A stretch of DNA of 64,000 bases, from the NCBI RefSeq assembly GCF_030936135.1, contig NC_082598.1, positions 11,846,687 through 11,910,686 of the forward strand, written 5' to 3'. The notes beneath the pieces are model-generated. The model saw nothing but the letters and a program-made list of their open reading frames with translations, did no database searches and was not told the DNA's origin. Positions 13,531 to 27,715 of the stretch are shown here, piece after piece. The stretch is from Gavia stellata. Lineage: Eukaryota; Chordata; Aves; Gaviiformes; Gaviidae. The position numbers were made by a program, and so were the translations under genes. Every line of letters begins with the position of its first letter. The stretch's first letter is position 1.

Positions 13531-16500
13531 TGAAGAACATCACTGACCAGCAGTGAAGCATTAACAGTGATGGCCTACCTGCAAATGGCCTGATGCTAAT
13601 GTGAAATGGCAGCTGAGAGCAGCTCCATACAACTTTCTCAGCCTCCCTAAGTAATTGGTAACCTCTGAACCCTGCTCACATGAGTAGCTGGGGAGAGCTG
13701 CTCCCAGTTAGGCAGAGAGGTCAAGCCGAAGCCTGATTGTCTGGACCTTCAAACATGTGACCTTCTTCCTCAAAACTTTCTTTCTCACACCTAAATATCA
13801 TGCCACTGGCCCCCAGAACTGCACTTTGATCCGTGCTTGGAGTGCTTTGTTTACCTTATATATTAAGCCCAGTCAAATGTGCTTGAACTGTACAGTATCA
13901 ATTTTTCCCAGGTCCTTTAAGTTTGGGCAAAGAGAAACTAACCTGTCTTCGCAAACTTCTACCTTACTTAGTGCTGATCTTGGACTTTTGCAAAACTGAC
14001 AGTATCACTAATCTAATCCTGATGTCCGCAATGAGGTTTAACGCTTGGAACAACCAAATGAAGTTTAACCGGAGCAATTTACTGAACTTTTAGGTCCAAC
14101 ATTTTTCTGGGGGATATTCTGCTTTTAGATTGAATATGACAGTATGTCGTGATTAGCCCAATGTTGTGAAAAGTGGAATTAAAACTGCGTTCCAGGCAGC
14201 TACCCAGTATTACAGCATTCCCAGTCACTCTTAGCATTTGACCATGCATTCACTAAAGTTTTGCCAGGGCTTTTGAGAGGACAATTCAAGTCTTTGTTTT
14301 TTAAAAAGAAATGTAAAAGAATGGAAGTCAATCTCGGTTTAGTTTTTATGGGTTTTAAATATTTTTATTTGGAAAAACATCCAGCACAAAATGGTTATTT
14401 CTTCCTTGCTTTCGCTACCAACATTTTCTGGAAATACACTTCACTGGTTGATCGTGCTCCTACGTTCCAGATAAAGCTTTCACTACATGCTTTTCTCTGG
14501 CAGAAACTCTCCTGTTGCCCAGCATCCTCAGCTCTGGCTCACGCTAAATATCTAATTTCCTTTCATAATTAAGAAGGCAGTTTGGAGGCAATTATTGCTA
14601 TTTCCTTCCTACCTATTCATCTGCTCTACTATCAGCTTCTTTTTCTGCATTTTGATTTCTGTTTCGGTGGAAATAATTTTCAAAGCAGGTCACTAATAAA
14701 CTGGCAATGGTCCTGCTCACAGTGGTATTAAGAATAACTGTTCTGGCATTCTCTGGTGCTGAATTTCATATAGAAATCATGGGCAAGCCCTACAATTGTT
14801 GCAAGTTTTACCCGTACAAAAGGACATCCTAGTACTCCAAAAATTTGGTACTCACTTAACTTAGTGAAATTCTTTTACAGTTTAGAAAGCCAGCTGCCTT
14901 GCAGTGACCGTCAATTTTATTGTACAAATCAATTTGTCTCCACTGACGGAAAATAATTGCAAAGCAAACAAATTTTCCATGCTACATTGAACCCTATTCA
15001 CTCCAGGGACGCTGAGCTTACAGCTTGAGAAGATTTTCCTCTGCCTGTCTCAAAAAGAGAGCTTGCTATTAAAAAACCTCAACAAAACATTAAAAAATCT
15101 TACTGCTCTTACTCTCATTGCTGCTGGAGAACTTCAGTATATTAATTTTGCATTTGTCTAGGCATTAAGATGCCATTACATGGAACTTTTCTGAGTATAT
15201 TCAAACCCAAGTCTATGATAGGGCTTTATATACTAAATTTTTAGTACAAAGAGCACTGCTGTTGAAAGTGAAGGCTTTGGAAGCTGCTGAAGGCTTACAA
15301 AATCACTCAGGATCTTATGAAAAGCACAGTCCAGTGGCTTTTTATATAGGACAATATCCACAGAGGGATTTAAACTCCTGAATAGACTGAAGGGTTGGAG
15401 TGCATTTACTCAAATTTCACTCCTCAAAACCACCACCCTCTTTTTATCTGCCACTGGAAACATTTAAATTCTGTCAACACGCCTAATGCCCCAGTAGTTC
15501 TGCTCCTGCAAACCTCTCAAAGTACCTCCACTCAGGTTGCAGGTCTGGCTGCCCCACTTGGAAGATGAAGAACATCAGCTTGGACTCTACAAAGTGTGGG
15601 TGCAGGTGTCATTTCCCAGCAAACACCTACCAGTAACTAGGTTTTCCCAGTAAAGGTGGATAGACCCTGGAGCTGGTCCCAGCCAGACTGCCCTTACTTG
15701 AGCAATGCCATGTTCCCTTTTTCTCCCTCTGGAGTAACAAATATTTAAGTACTTTGGTGAAAAGTAGAACAAACTTAACTTCTCCTCAGGAAGACTGTCA
15801 GACATAGATTTCATCCCCTACTCCATGTCCCTAGGAAGCCTCCCCGAGGACAGGGTAGCTTCCAAGGTGGTGGCTCCAGCCAGCTCCTGGGAGGGTTGAG
15901 ATGAGGTCAGCACCAAGTCCCAGTAAGACGTCAAAAAAAGAGAGACCTACGTTTAGGGTAAGGTCTGCTCGTAAGCCCTAAGGAGAGGGAGGCACTTCGT
16001 CCAGCTGGGAAAGTCGTACAGCTGCCAGAAGAAATGTCTTGTGCCTTCAGCACTCCCTAAGGAGTTGGGAAAGTCCATGATTAAAATTTTATTGCCTTTG
16101 GGAGTCAAGGTCATAGTATCTACTGTAAGTACAGTTCATGAATGCCTCACAGTCCTAACTGAAGATGTCCAGCTTCAGACCATATAGTCTTCACAGGTTC
16201 TTGCCCTAAATTCAGTAAGTAGAGAGCTCAGTGCAGTGCTCTCCAATATCCAGTGGAAAAAAAATTATATCCAGTGAAAATAAAAATTACAATAAAATAT
16301 ATATATATGTACTTCCATCTGCTTAGATTTCAGGTGCTGAAGGTGAATCTTCTCCTCATTCGAAATACTTTCTCATTTTCCAGTTCTAGCTCTGTGGGGC
16401 TATTTATAACCAACATCCAGTGGTATGGAAGAAAAAAACCTGGGTACTTTCAGTATTCTCTGCGATCAGTACATTTCAAATGAATAGGATCACCTTAGCT

Positions 16501-17773
16501 ATTTTTAAATAAAAACAAGGGCTATATAAGCAGGGCTACTGTTGGTGTTTCCAGTCTGTCCCAAAGACCACCTGGGTGGTAACTTCTTGCCCCAGTAAAC
16601 CAGTCATTGACACTGCATCTCATTCCAAACGTAACTATTTCATTTCAGTGCCTTGGCATTTCAAATAGAGATGATACCCGGTAAGAGATACAGCAGTAAG
16701 CTGCACTTTTTCCCAGAAATGACACTGAATACAATGTTTGATGAAATATGTCCCACATGGCTTCTGTTTTTTAAAGGTGAGGTTTCTAAGAAATTAGTCA
16801 TTCTAAGTGAATATTGGATTGTCCATTTTTCTTTATAATTTAGTGGAAAATTTTAGCAAAATATATCAAATTGTATTGATATAAATTTGTCAGGGTTCGG
16901 TTGGAAGAGATCTCAAATTTTCTAAATTGTGGAAATAGGCACTCATTATTAGAAAAAAGTTGTAAAATTACCTCCGCTGAGGAAATAGTTATGGTAAAAA
17001 CCCTATTTCTTGGTTGACACTGTAGAACCTACATGAAAGAAAAGTCTTAGGAAAACGGGGCGTGGACTGGGATAGAGCTTCCTTCTTCTTAGGTGTCAAA
17101 GCCAACAAACCTTTAGACAAACAGCAGTGAGAAGCCAGACTTCCTCAGTTCCAATGTTCATCAACCACCTCAAGCTACTTACCAGACATGAAAGAAAAAG
17201 AGAGGCCAAGAAGTCAGTGGAGGGAGTTACAAAATACTTGGTAGCATACAGCCTAAATTCTTTAATGACATTTTTAGTAAATGTTCTTGCTGCCAAATGT
17301 GGTTTGCTTCACCATCAGATCTGTCTCCATTAATAATGTGTAACTCCACTTCAAAATTATTCTTATAAATCACTTTCTTAATAGCAGGTATTAGCTTTGT
17401 GCATTGCTACAAGTCAGTAGAACTTGGGTTTTGTGAACGTATGCAGTTCTTTATCTGAACATTTGTAATTTAAAACATCACTAAGAACTACGGGAATTCC
17501 TGACAGAAATCCATCCTGAGAGAGGCTAAAGTCAAATCACTGGAGACACATTTCTATGATCCTGACCTGGGAAGAACATTGCCCAATCTAGTTTATGATG
17601 GGAAAATACTTGAAACAGGGACAAATTTCTCATTGACCTCCTCTTCCCTCACTGAGCTCACATTCTTCACCTCCACTTCATAATTTTTCATGGAACCAGA
17701 AGAACAACACGTATTTTCTCCATATGTTTCTGCTCAACCTCTAGTTGCATTTGCAGAGAGGTTAACTTTCCAA
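13531..17773. other. Non-coding stretch, nothing recognised
   Basis: No gene or repeat family recognised. A short (AT)n run lies at about 16296-16308. Confidence 0.55.
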
Positions 17774-17842
17774 ATAAGAAGGGGCAAGAGTATAAGCTCC
17801 ACATTTGTGTAAGAAATAAGGGGCAAGAGTATAAGCATTCAG
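17774..17842. repeat. Short direct repeat, period 39
   Basis: GGGGCAAGAGTATAAGC occurs at 17781 and again at 17820, each preceded by AATAAG. Looks like a local tandem duplication with divergence. Confidence 0.7.
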
Positions 17843-18639
17843 GAGTAGAAGCTCTGAAAAAAAAGGAGAAATTTTCAAGAATACACTTTTCATGAGATTT
17901 CCAGGAGATCCTTCAACTGCTTTCCAAATAAAGTGGAATATTTTTGCCTATCTTAATCATGTGTCACTTGATATCTACTTTATGCTGAAGTTAAGTGAGG
18001 TTTTGGAAATTAATACCTGGGAGGAAAAAAATATGTGTGAGGAAAAAACCAGACAGAAGGAATTGTTTCACCCACTCATTAACATCCCAGAAATGGTCTG
18101 TGAACCACCTTTATTATCACTGTAAGCTAATACTAATTATTAGGTACGTTAAGTTATAGATTAAATATAATAGACTAAAACTTGGCACCTACTGGCATTT
18201 TAGAAGAATTTCTGTTTAAATATCAGATATTTCTCTCTTTCTTTTTGCATCTTATTTATCTGCTAAACACTAAAAACATTAATTATGTGGTTATCATAAT
18301 ATCATTATGTAAAAGGAACCAAGAGGAGCACTAAGCTCGATCATGTATAAAGTAAACAAACCGCAAACAGGCAGATGGCACATTTGGGACCTGACTCTGC
18401 CCTGTGAAGTCATCTACTGTTTTAAAATTGAAAGGGCAATGTCTGCACCGTCTTTGTCACTGGTTTAGGAAAATCATTTTAAAACCACCTTTTTGCTCAA
18501 ACTGGTACAATCCTGCTTGCAATGGCCATGCTTCACAGGCTCTGTACATAAATTTATGAAGCACAGCTTTCAGACTTTCACTGATTTAACATTCAGGTAA
18601 CTCCTTTACCTTTAATGTGTTTCCTCCCAATTCCCACCT

Positions 18640-19110
18640 GCAGCGCTGAGGGATAAGGAAGCCCATTGCACTCATTTAATATTTCATTAATTGCATTTTA
18701 AGTCCATGGTATAACCACGCACTGCTACTTGAAGGATGAAAGGAAACACTGTATTAAGATAATATTGATTCATTTAACCAGCATAAAATGAAGAAAAGGT
18801 CAAATTGGGGCAAAGCTGGTGCAAGCAAATACATCCCTGGCAGTTAACTGTTGTGAGATTCAGCTACCGACAACTGCAGGAAGGACATGGGAAGAGACTC
18901 TCCAATGCTCACTAAAGTGTGCCATTAGTCTGTTCTTTGGAGTCATCAGACTGCCTCGAGTTGGGTTTTGCCCCCTAGGCAGTCATCACAATTAATTGGG
19001 TATGCAATTTATCATAACTAATTAAGTGGTTTCTACTGCATTTGTCACTGCTTGTAAAGTGAAGGAGCTCATTCTGGCTTTTTATTTCTATCACTGACAA
19101 AGCGGTTTCA
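18640..19110. promoter_or_regulatory. Candidate enhancer with paired homeodomain motifs
   Basis: TGATTCAT at 18766-18773 fits the PBX-HOX composite consensus TGATTNAT. A perfect 10-bp palindrome CAATTAATTG lies at 18989-18998, and CTAATTAAGTGG at 19018-19029 overlaps an LHX/paired-type TAATTA with an NK-type TTAAGTGG. A POU-like TATGCAATTTAT lies between them. The region has the unique, motif-dense texture of vertebrate developmental enhancers. Function and conservation are inferred. Confidence 0.4.
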
Positions 19111-22100
19111 AGCACATGGATTCATCACTTCTAGATGGGTATTAGATTCCCAGCAACTGAACACCCTTGCACTCAGGAGGGAACAGCAGTCCACCCCAGT
19201 GGTCTGCGGCAGATGTGTTTGCATTTGCAAGAGTATTAGGCTGGTTTCTGCAGGAAAAGACCTTGATACGCTTATGGGTGTGTGAAGGTGTGCATGTGCA
19301 TGCGTGCTCATGCGATTATCTCTACTCTCCACTGACTTTCGGTCAAGTGGAATCAAAATTTGAGAGAGGGAGAAAGATCTAAAAAGAAAAAAATCCTGCT
19401 AAGGTTCCCACTGAGAAGGTGACTTTACAGTGCGTTTAGCCCTGCTTGGACATGGGGGGATCTTCTTGGGAACTCTACTTTGAGACACAAATCAATAGGA
19501 CGGCAGACATCCTTGGTTCCTGTGCTCACAGAGTTATGTGTACTCACCACTGCTCCTCTGTGCTATTATAACTTTCTGCTGCCATCAGAATATTTGCTTT
19601 GTTCATGCTGATCTGGGAGTCATTTTGCAGTCATTAAAGAAGGTGGCAATTTCAAAGGAATTCCCCTTTGAACCAGACTCCGTATTTACAGCTATGTCAC
19701 TTTCAAAGACAAGGCAGATCAGTGAGTGGTACCTGTATAGTCATGGTGGGGTACAGCTGTTTCTGAAAGGTGTTTTTTTGCCAGAAAGCTTTTGAGCAGG
19801 AGCTCTGCTGGATTATTCCTACCGACATTGCTAGTTAAGACAAGAGCATTCACATTCGGCTGCCTTTGCTGGTGCAACACATCCTACAACGTTGAGCCAG
19901 TGTAGACATCCCAGTCTCTCCACCATTGTCTAAGGAAATAAGACCTGAGCCAACTCCTTGGCCCACCACTCCAAGGTCAATGTTGATGTAGCCAGTCAGA
20001 CACTTGAAAAGCTTCAGGGAAGTGTATACAATATTTTTTATTATTCCAGAGTTTAGCTGTGTGGAATTGTCTACAGAGGAATCAATTACATAAGGTGGTG
20101 AAGAATGGAAGAATTTGAATCTAAATGATAAGAGGATAAAAAAATGTTCAGCATTGTTTCTGTAATTTGCATAAGAAAGTATTCTATTCTCCAGTAAGAT
20201 AAGGCAGCTTAACTACTTTATTCAGTTATTAGGGCATCTTAGCAAATACTTCTGAGTCCTCATAATGACTACTCCCATATGCTCCAAGTAGTTTTGTGGT
20301 CTCTTCTCTTAGTCTACGCACTGCAAGGTTGACTTTATACACAGAAAATCAAGATTGCAGATGCATTCCTCAACAAGGAGACATTTCCCATTTGCTCTTC
20401 AGCTCCTCATTGTATTTCCCACCCACTTAACCACACCATTTATTTTTATAAACTGAACTGCCAGGGGCATGCCTGCACCACCCTTTTACATTTTTAACCT
20501 GGGCTAAATAGAAGGAAACTGTCTTGTGTTACACCAGCTTCAAATCTCTGCATTTACCTCCCTGTTCAAGTAGATTTCCAGTTATCATTAAGGGTGGAGG
20601 ATGTATTTAATGGTATAGCTGTACTGCACACTACTATGTTAAGTGGTGATAAGTTACCCAAGTTACTTTTAAGCTGAGTATATGTGGGCATTGGAAATTG
20701 TCTAATCATAGCCGCATTGAGGTCTTCAAAGCTTTTTTTCCCCTCAGTTTTTGACATGCCACGAGCTTCTCCCTTTTGCAGCATAACAGCAGCTGAATGG
20801 ATACTAGCAACAGCAAGAAGAAAGCAGAAGAGTCCTTGACCTTTACTCTACCCCAAGATGTGTCCCTAAAGAAATATAAGACTTAAAGTTATCACACAGG
20901 CTACTGTAGCCTGAAGAACTTTCTCACAGCCTAGGGGCCAACATTCTGTATCTGCTCCATGTCCACCCTTTGCCAAAACCCCATAGCCCATTCCTACCCA
21001 AGAAAACATTCAAACTTACCTTCAATAAGGCACAAGTGGCCGGTTCCCACCAGAGGGATTTCTGCATCACAGTTTCTGAAAGTTGTTCCTTGTCTCAGCA
21101 GTGGGGCTTAGCTTTATTTAGGTAGTAAACTACAATATCATCTTAATAAAGCCAAGAGCATTAAACTGCCTGCAAACTATGGAAATCACTGCCTCAAAGT
21201 AGAATTGAAGCAAAGTACTTGACAAGAGTTTAACATAATGGTTGACATTAAATAGCTCATGAAGACATCCACAACTATATAATATGTTAAGGGATTATTT
21301 TAAAGGAGATATTGGGTTTTACACATCAGAACTGTATGCCTTTATATAAGCTCATAAGTTAAGATTTCCACCGCTATCCATTACTGCATTTCTTGCCATA
21401 ACAGGGAATTTCTGAGAAATCCCTGAGCAGACAGGTCTTTCAGAGGAATTAATGTAATGTATCATGTTGCTGTTGTTTCCCATCAATGAAGTAGGCAGAG
21501 GCTGGATGAGAGGAAGATGGAGGGAGAAGAAGCAGGGAAAGCACTGCATAAAGACCTGCCTGGGAGCATATATACTGCATGGGTGATGTTACTGGACAGC
21601 AATCTTTAAGGAAGTCTCCTCTCCTACCTTAAAGATATTCAAGCAGTAGCAAGATACACTTGAAATTGGAATTCTCTTCTGGATTTTGTAGAAAGTTACA
21701 CTGGTGTTCATGATTGTACCCCCAAACTTCAAGGCTAAGATCTTCTAAAGTGCAGACATTTTAGGCCAGATGATTGCCCCCATCTCTAACAGATTTATTT
21801 ATCTGTCTGATGTTTCAGTCTACAATGGTCATCTTTGTGTAAAGAAAAGCTGAGCACCATAGCTGATACACCTTCAGGATTCTGTCAGAGAAACAGCAAA
21901 ACCAGCAACCATTGTACCTCTGCTAAATGAAAACTTGGCTGTACAGATGCTAGCCATGCAATGAAAAGATTGCATGGTCCTTCCCCGTCTCCTGAATATT
22001 TCTACCTGTGAAGTCTTACCCAAAATGCTTTTCTAATCAATCATTTAGGGTATTCATAAGAAATTTGGAAACACACTTGGTGACTTGTAATATATTCTGG

Positions 22101-22989
22101 ACTCAGACTAAGTGCCAGTCTGCATGTTCATAAAAAACATCATGGTAAGCCATGGAGACAGAGGTCCGTTCTGTTTCTTCTTTTCATGATTGAACCAGAG
22201 CTGTGCTCTCTTACCAGTGCATATATGCTTCATAGCAGCGATAGGGTTTTGGTAGATTTTTTTACATATAAACATATATTTCTACATGATAAAGTGATAT
22301 TAAAAGGACGAGAAATGGTCCTTGCTAGAATTTGCCAGTATCCTTTAAAGGATGAGATCCTCAAGTATCACCTAACCCCTAGGTATTTGAACACTACAGA
22401 TTTCTTAGTTTTGTTGGTGAAATTCTTCAGTAACCTACACACCTGCTTCTGTGTGTGCAAGAATTGTGCCAGAAATAGCCCCTATGTTGCAAAATGTCTT
22501 ATTCCCTACTTGGGATCCAGCTAGAGTTTGTATGAAGATGTTTGCATCTAAGGTAGTTGTCTCATAGTCAATGAAGAGAAGTGCATCCAATTTTGGGACA
22601 ATCCATCCTATTTCAAAGCAGACATGAAGTAGACCTCTAGTCTAAACTAGATAATGACTTGAAAGTGCCTAATTCCCTGCATTAGCTATAGAGCTATTAT
22701 CTTAGTTGCATATAGTTACATTAAAGTCTAGAGAGATGAAGCCCTCCACAGGTACTCCACCTCTTCACATGTCCCATCTGGTAAGTGTATTCAACACACT
22801 TTAATAAGAGTGAGCTACCCCCTGAAAACAGACAGCATAGCCATGGCATAATGTTCTGTCTTTTTGTCTTTTTTAATTGAAAACATATTTATACAAAAAG
22901 TGTAAGAAACATCAAGTTGCTTACCCTGAATGGCTTAGTGAGCAAAAAATGGTCCAGTTAGAGGGACAATATGTGACCAAAGCACTTTT
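19111..22989. other. Non-coding stretch, nothing recognised
   Basis: No exon or repeat family recognised; reading frames are short and without domain features. Confidence 0.55.
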
Positions 22990-23175
22990 ATAGAATCATA
23001 GAATAATTTAGGTTGGAAAAGACCTTTAAGATCATCAAGTCCAACCGTTAACCTAGCACTGCCAAGTCTGCCACTAAACCATGTCCCTTAGTGCCTCATC
23101 CACACATCTTTTAAATACCTCCAGGGATGGTGACTGAACCACTTCCCTGGGCAGCCCGTTCCAATGTCTGACAAA
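22990..23175 (-). mobile_element. CR1 retroposon 3' fragment
   Basis: Antisense CR1: on the plus strand it begins with the reversed tail TAGAATCATAGAATAATTTA, then GGTTGGAAAAGACCTTTAAG and CATCAAGTCCAACC. The minus strand still encodes the end of CR1 ORF2 (HWNGLPREVV, PSLEVFKR), continuing into a frame to 23325 that is not CR1. 5'-truncated near 23175. Confidence 0.95.
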
Positions 23176-26100
23176 AGGGAGGGAAGAGCTGAACATGTAG
23201 CAGCTATAGTATAAACGCTGGGCTATTGAAGACGAGGCTCTGCCTTCTCTAGCTGGGTTTTCAATGCAAGCTGACACAGCCACTGGAGTTTTTCGGATGA
23301 GCAACATGAGTGCTGACTGGACCAAGCCTTTCAGGGGAGGTAGTCAGAGGAAAATCCAATTTGTGAATCCCAGCAGATACTGAAATAGGAGCCATACCCC
23401 TGAGCATGCCAAAACTGATGCTTTTGAGCAAGTTGACAAGTAAACATTTAAGTGAGCATTATTAACATCAGAAGCAAAGTAACCTGCATCTTTTTGGTAC
23501 ACAGACTGAAGCAGCTGAGCAAGGGTTCTGAAATTTTAAAATTTGGATTTGTCCAATTCCTATTCCTAAAATGAAATGGCCTTCTGGTCAGAAATTGTTT
23601 GTCATATGTCCTCTACACAAATAGGACAAATGTTTTCTTAGTAATTTCAACTGACTGCAGTGATTTATTTGCTAGAGACAGGTTGATCTGCATTCAGTTT
23701 TTTAAGTAAGTTTCCCCTTTCTTCATTCCTTAGTTAACATTAGTGAAAAAATAGAAATTTTGTCAAAACAAACTTCTGATTTCCTAATTACCTACTGGAC
23801 GGCAGAAGCGTTGTCTTGAGCATTGCATTAGCCACAAAACAGTATTGTTTCAGCTGCCATGTCTCTCTGTTTTGTTTGCTTCCTGGTAGCCCAAACCACT
23901 AAGCCGTACTGCTGCTTTAACCTGTTAAATTTAACCTGTTACTGAAGGCTTGCACCTTGTGAACTTCCTAAGTTTGGTATTTTACATTAGTAAAAGTAGC
24001 AGAACTAACTAAATCACTTGTACAGTGCTAATTTTTGGCAGAAAACTCACATATTCACATTTTGGTCCCATCTATGTTTCATTCAATTTAACTGTAAAAA
24101 ATTAATGAAGAAAAATACCTTATATTTTGTGACCCACCTGCTTTTGAAGCCTTTATTATTTGACTTGAAACAAAGCATATTTATCAAGTCTTCAAAAATC
24201 AGAACCAATTTAAATAAAGGCAATATTAGTTTTTATTCCTAATGACTCAAATATCTTTTTGATAGCAATAGAAAATAATAAGTAATATATTGTGTAACTC
24301 ATAAGCCATTATTGTTTATATATGCATTATATAAAAATAGGCCTCCGTGTATGTGTGCATGCACATGTGTGTATATATGTATGTATGAGTGTGTGTATAA
24401 ATTAAGAGATGTTCCAAATGAGCATTCTAATTTTTGGTGTTCCTGTTTGTGGCATTTTTTAATTTAATAAATATAAAATCCCTTTTCTGGTCTAGCTTTT
24501 CATTTAGAGGATTGGCCATGTGGGTAAGGAAAAGAGTCAAACATGTGGGTTAATAAAGGCTCGTGACATTTCTTAAAGCCTAAGGAGGACTCACACCATG
24601 GGCACAGGGATGCAGAGACACCTGAGGACCTGCCTCAGTGCTATGCCAGCCCTGGCAGCTGGACATGATGCCATCCCAGACCTGAGCCCTGGCAAGAGGT
24701 TGTTTTATTTGTTCAGTTGAGCACAGACACAACCATTTTGCTTTATTCTGCTCTCCCCAAAGAGCTGGTAACACACCAGCTCAGTTTAAGCATCTTTGCT
24801 TGGGGAATGTGGCCAAGGCTGCGTTGAGAAGCACTTTGCAGTGCTGGAATTGTGAACCAAATGCAGCCACATCACGCAACCTTTTTCTGCCTAACTCAGG
24901 CCCTGCCTAAAGCTACTAATGTCCAGCAAAAATCTCCTATAAAGGGGAGGGCTCCCTGCCATGACCTGTCCCACCTGGCTGGGGAGGATCAGCTGCCAAC
25001 TACAAGGAGCACGGCACAGAGGTCACCACTGGTCTGACCCAGTCCAGTGTTTCCTGCATTCCTCTCTGCTGATCTGACTATCTCAGTGGCGGGTATGACT
25101 TCCAGTTAGTCCAGCAAGAGTTTTCCTGTGGCAGAAGTGCATTTTTTCTTCTTCCCCCAGGGAAATAGCTCTGCTAGCCTTTGGGCTAGTTCCTTCGTTC
25201 CTCTTGGGTGGCAGCTGTGCCAACTTAAGTCCTCATCACCCTCCTGCCCTGTTCACACCACCCTGCCACCCAAAAGGTTACCATGCCCCTGGTCTACTGA
25301 TCACCTGCCCCCGCTTATTGTTATGGTCAAAAAGAGCCAGCCTGGATAACAACCCTGTCAACTTGGTTTTGTGAGAAAGGTTTACATTTTTGCCTGAGCT
25401 GGCTGATCAGAAGGGATGATAAAACCAGCCTTACCCATGTCTGATAATCCTTACCATTAGACGAATTTCTTTCATACTAGCTCCTGTGCAGTCCAATTTC
25501 TTAATTTCTCTTTGAAGTTTGTACTATATTTATGATTAGACTGGGTATCACATTCTCTGGACTGCACAGGAGATAAAGTGTTCTCCAAGGCTGAGTAGCA
25601 GTCATACCATCCAGTCCTCCAATATACAAGCTATTGTTTTTAGAAGTCATCTTCTCCCTGGATTATATTAATGTGTTGCCTGTATTCCTTTCTTTGTACA
25701 TGTATGTGAGCTAGTGAGCTATCTCCCAGAGATTTACTCCTTCTATAGGGTGAAGGTTTTTACTTGGCAGTTTGATTTTTTTAGTAGATTTATGAACTAT
25801 TTTATAACTACATTTGTGGCTGGCATTAAGGTCGACCGAGCCATCCAAGGTATGACTTAATAATGTTCATTTGAATACTGGGTTATATGGTTCAAATATA
25901 TATTTAGCTGAAATATTATTACAGACATAAAATGCTACTTAATGTCAGTGTAAAAGCCATGTTGTCTTATTTTTGTTTTAGTTAGCAGTATGTTGCTTTC
26001 TACAATATATTGCTGCACACTTGACTGTGATTTTTATCTATGAAACTTTATTTTCTGATGACAAATGTTATCTTTACTCCTGTTAAAGATGAATAAAGCA

Positions 26101-26716
26101 GTGAATTCTGAAGTCATTTTTTATTAATCTAACTTACTTGGGTTTCATCAGTCTACTCATCATTAATCATGTATTATTGTTATCATCTGCATTAGCTGTT
26201 ACATGTGTAGCTTTAATAGAAATTCTTATTTTAAAATGGATTATGCTATTGTACCTAAACTAATACCACTGTGCAGCTGAGAAGACCAAGCTGTAGTAAG
26301 CCATGGATGTACCTGAATGAAGAATAAGCACAGGGCTGTTTCAGCTAGCCTACTAGTCATTGATAGTCAAGCAAAAGTTTATGGAAATACATGCTAGAAA
26401 AACTGCCATTGGTTTCCATGTGGTTGAAGAAGCCAAGAAGCCATAAGACCCAGTCCTCACTCTATCGTCACCTCCACGCACAGTCTTAAACAATCCCTTA
26501 GTTTTTTCAGCAGCCAGTTTGCTGAAAGGACCTCCAGCAACTTGTTAGGAGACACCTTGCTTATGTAGATTCACAAGCAAACTTTGTCCTCGTCATTACA
26601 TCTTTTTTTTTTAAAGACCTGATGCTTAGGGGAATTCAAAACCCCTTTTAAATATCTGCTCACAATATAGAGGACATGTCACTCAGTGTGAAATTCATTG
26701 GGACATGCAGACACTA
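23176..26716. other. Non-coding stretch with a TG-rich simple repeat
   Basis: No gene recognised. A degenerate (TG)n/(TA)n tract lies at about 24344-24402. The stretch 24580-25350 is more GC-rich than its surroundings but shows no exon. Confidence 0.55.
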
Positions 26717-27715
26717 TGTGGTGGGTTAACACTGGCTGGCTGCCAAAAGCCCACCGTGCCACTCTCTCGCTCCCCCTCCTCAGCAAGGCAGGGAAAGAAA
26801 AATAAGACAAAAAGTTCATGGGTTGAGATAAGGACACCGATTACTGTCATAGTCAAAACAGACTTGACTTGGGGAAGGTTAATTTAATTTATTGGCAATT
26901 AAAAAAAAAAAAAAAGGACAGTGAGAAAGAAAAAACAAACTAAAAACACCTTCCCCCCATCCTCCTTCTTCCCAGGCTCAGCTTCACTCCTGACTCTTCT
27001 ACCTCCTCCCCCTGAGCAGCTCAGGGGGATGGGGAATGGGGGTCGTGGTCAGTCCATAACACTTCATCTCTGGTGCTCCTTCTCCTCTGGTGCTCTCTCC
27101 CCCTTGCTCCAGCGCGGGATCCTTCCCATGGGATACAGTCCTTCAGGAACTGCTCCAGCATCGGTCCTTCCCACTGAGTACAGTCCATCAGGAATGGACT
27201 GCTCCAGTGTGGGTCACTCACAGGGCCACAGGTCCTGCCAGAAAACCTGATCCTGCGTGAGCTCCTCTCCACGGGGTCACAGGTCCTGCCAGGAGCCTGC
27301 TCCTGCACAGGATCTCCACGGGGTCACAGAGCTTTCTGCAGGGCACATCCACCTGCTCCAACATTGGGTCCTCCATGACCTGCAGGTGGATAACTGCTCC
27401 ACCATGGTCCTCCACAGGCTGCAGGTGGATATCTGCTCCAGCGTGGGGTCCTCCATGGGCTGCAGGTGGATATCTGCTCCACCGTGGACCTCCACGGGCT
27501 GCAGGGGCACAACCTGCCTCACCATGGTCTTCACCATGGGCTGCAGGGGAATCTCTGCTCTGGTGCCTGGAGCACCGCCTCCCCCTCCTTCTTCACCAAC
27601 CTTGGGGTCTGCAGAGTTGTTTCTCTCACACATTGTCACTCATATCTCTCACAGCTGCTGTGCATTTGTTACCCTTTCTTAAATATGTTCTCACAGAGGC
27701 ACCACCAGCATTATT
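26717..27715 (-). mobile_element. Endogenous-retrovirus-type LTR, truncated, with internal minisatellite
   Basis: The block starting TGTGGTGGGTTAACACTGGC and running through GACTTGGGGAAGGTTAATTT to the GC-rich repeats matches the pattern of a widespread bird LTR as I remember it. On the minus strand it would end ...CCCACCACA, with AATAAA at 26893-26888 about 170 nt before that end, so I read the LTR as minus-oriented and cut at its 5' side near 27715. No internal viral genes are present; it behaves as a solo, partial LTR. Many overlapping reading frames over 27021-27833 come from its repeats and are not genes. Confidence 0.75.
27353..27560. repeat. Minisatellite of about 40 bp inside the LTR
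   Basis: CTGCTCCA/CTGCCTCA-anchored units start at 27353, 27394, 27433, 27474, 27514 and 27554, spacing 39-41 bp. A typical unit reads CTGCTCCAGCGTGGGGTCCT, then CCATGGGCTGCAGGTGGATAT. Looser versions of the unit extend back to about 27110. Confidence 0.88.

Noticed and set aside
23074..23325. 83-residue minus-strand frame with WNGLPREVV
   Set aside because: Its end is the CR1 ORF2 tail fused by chance to upstream non-coding sequence.
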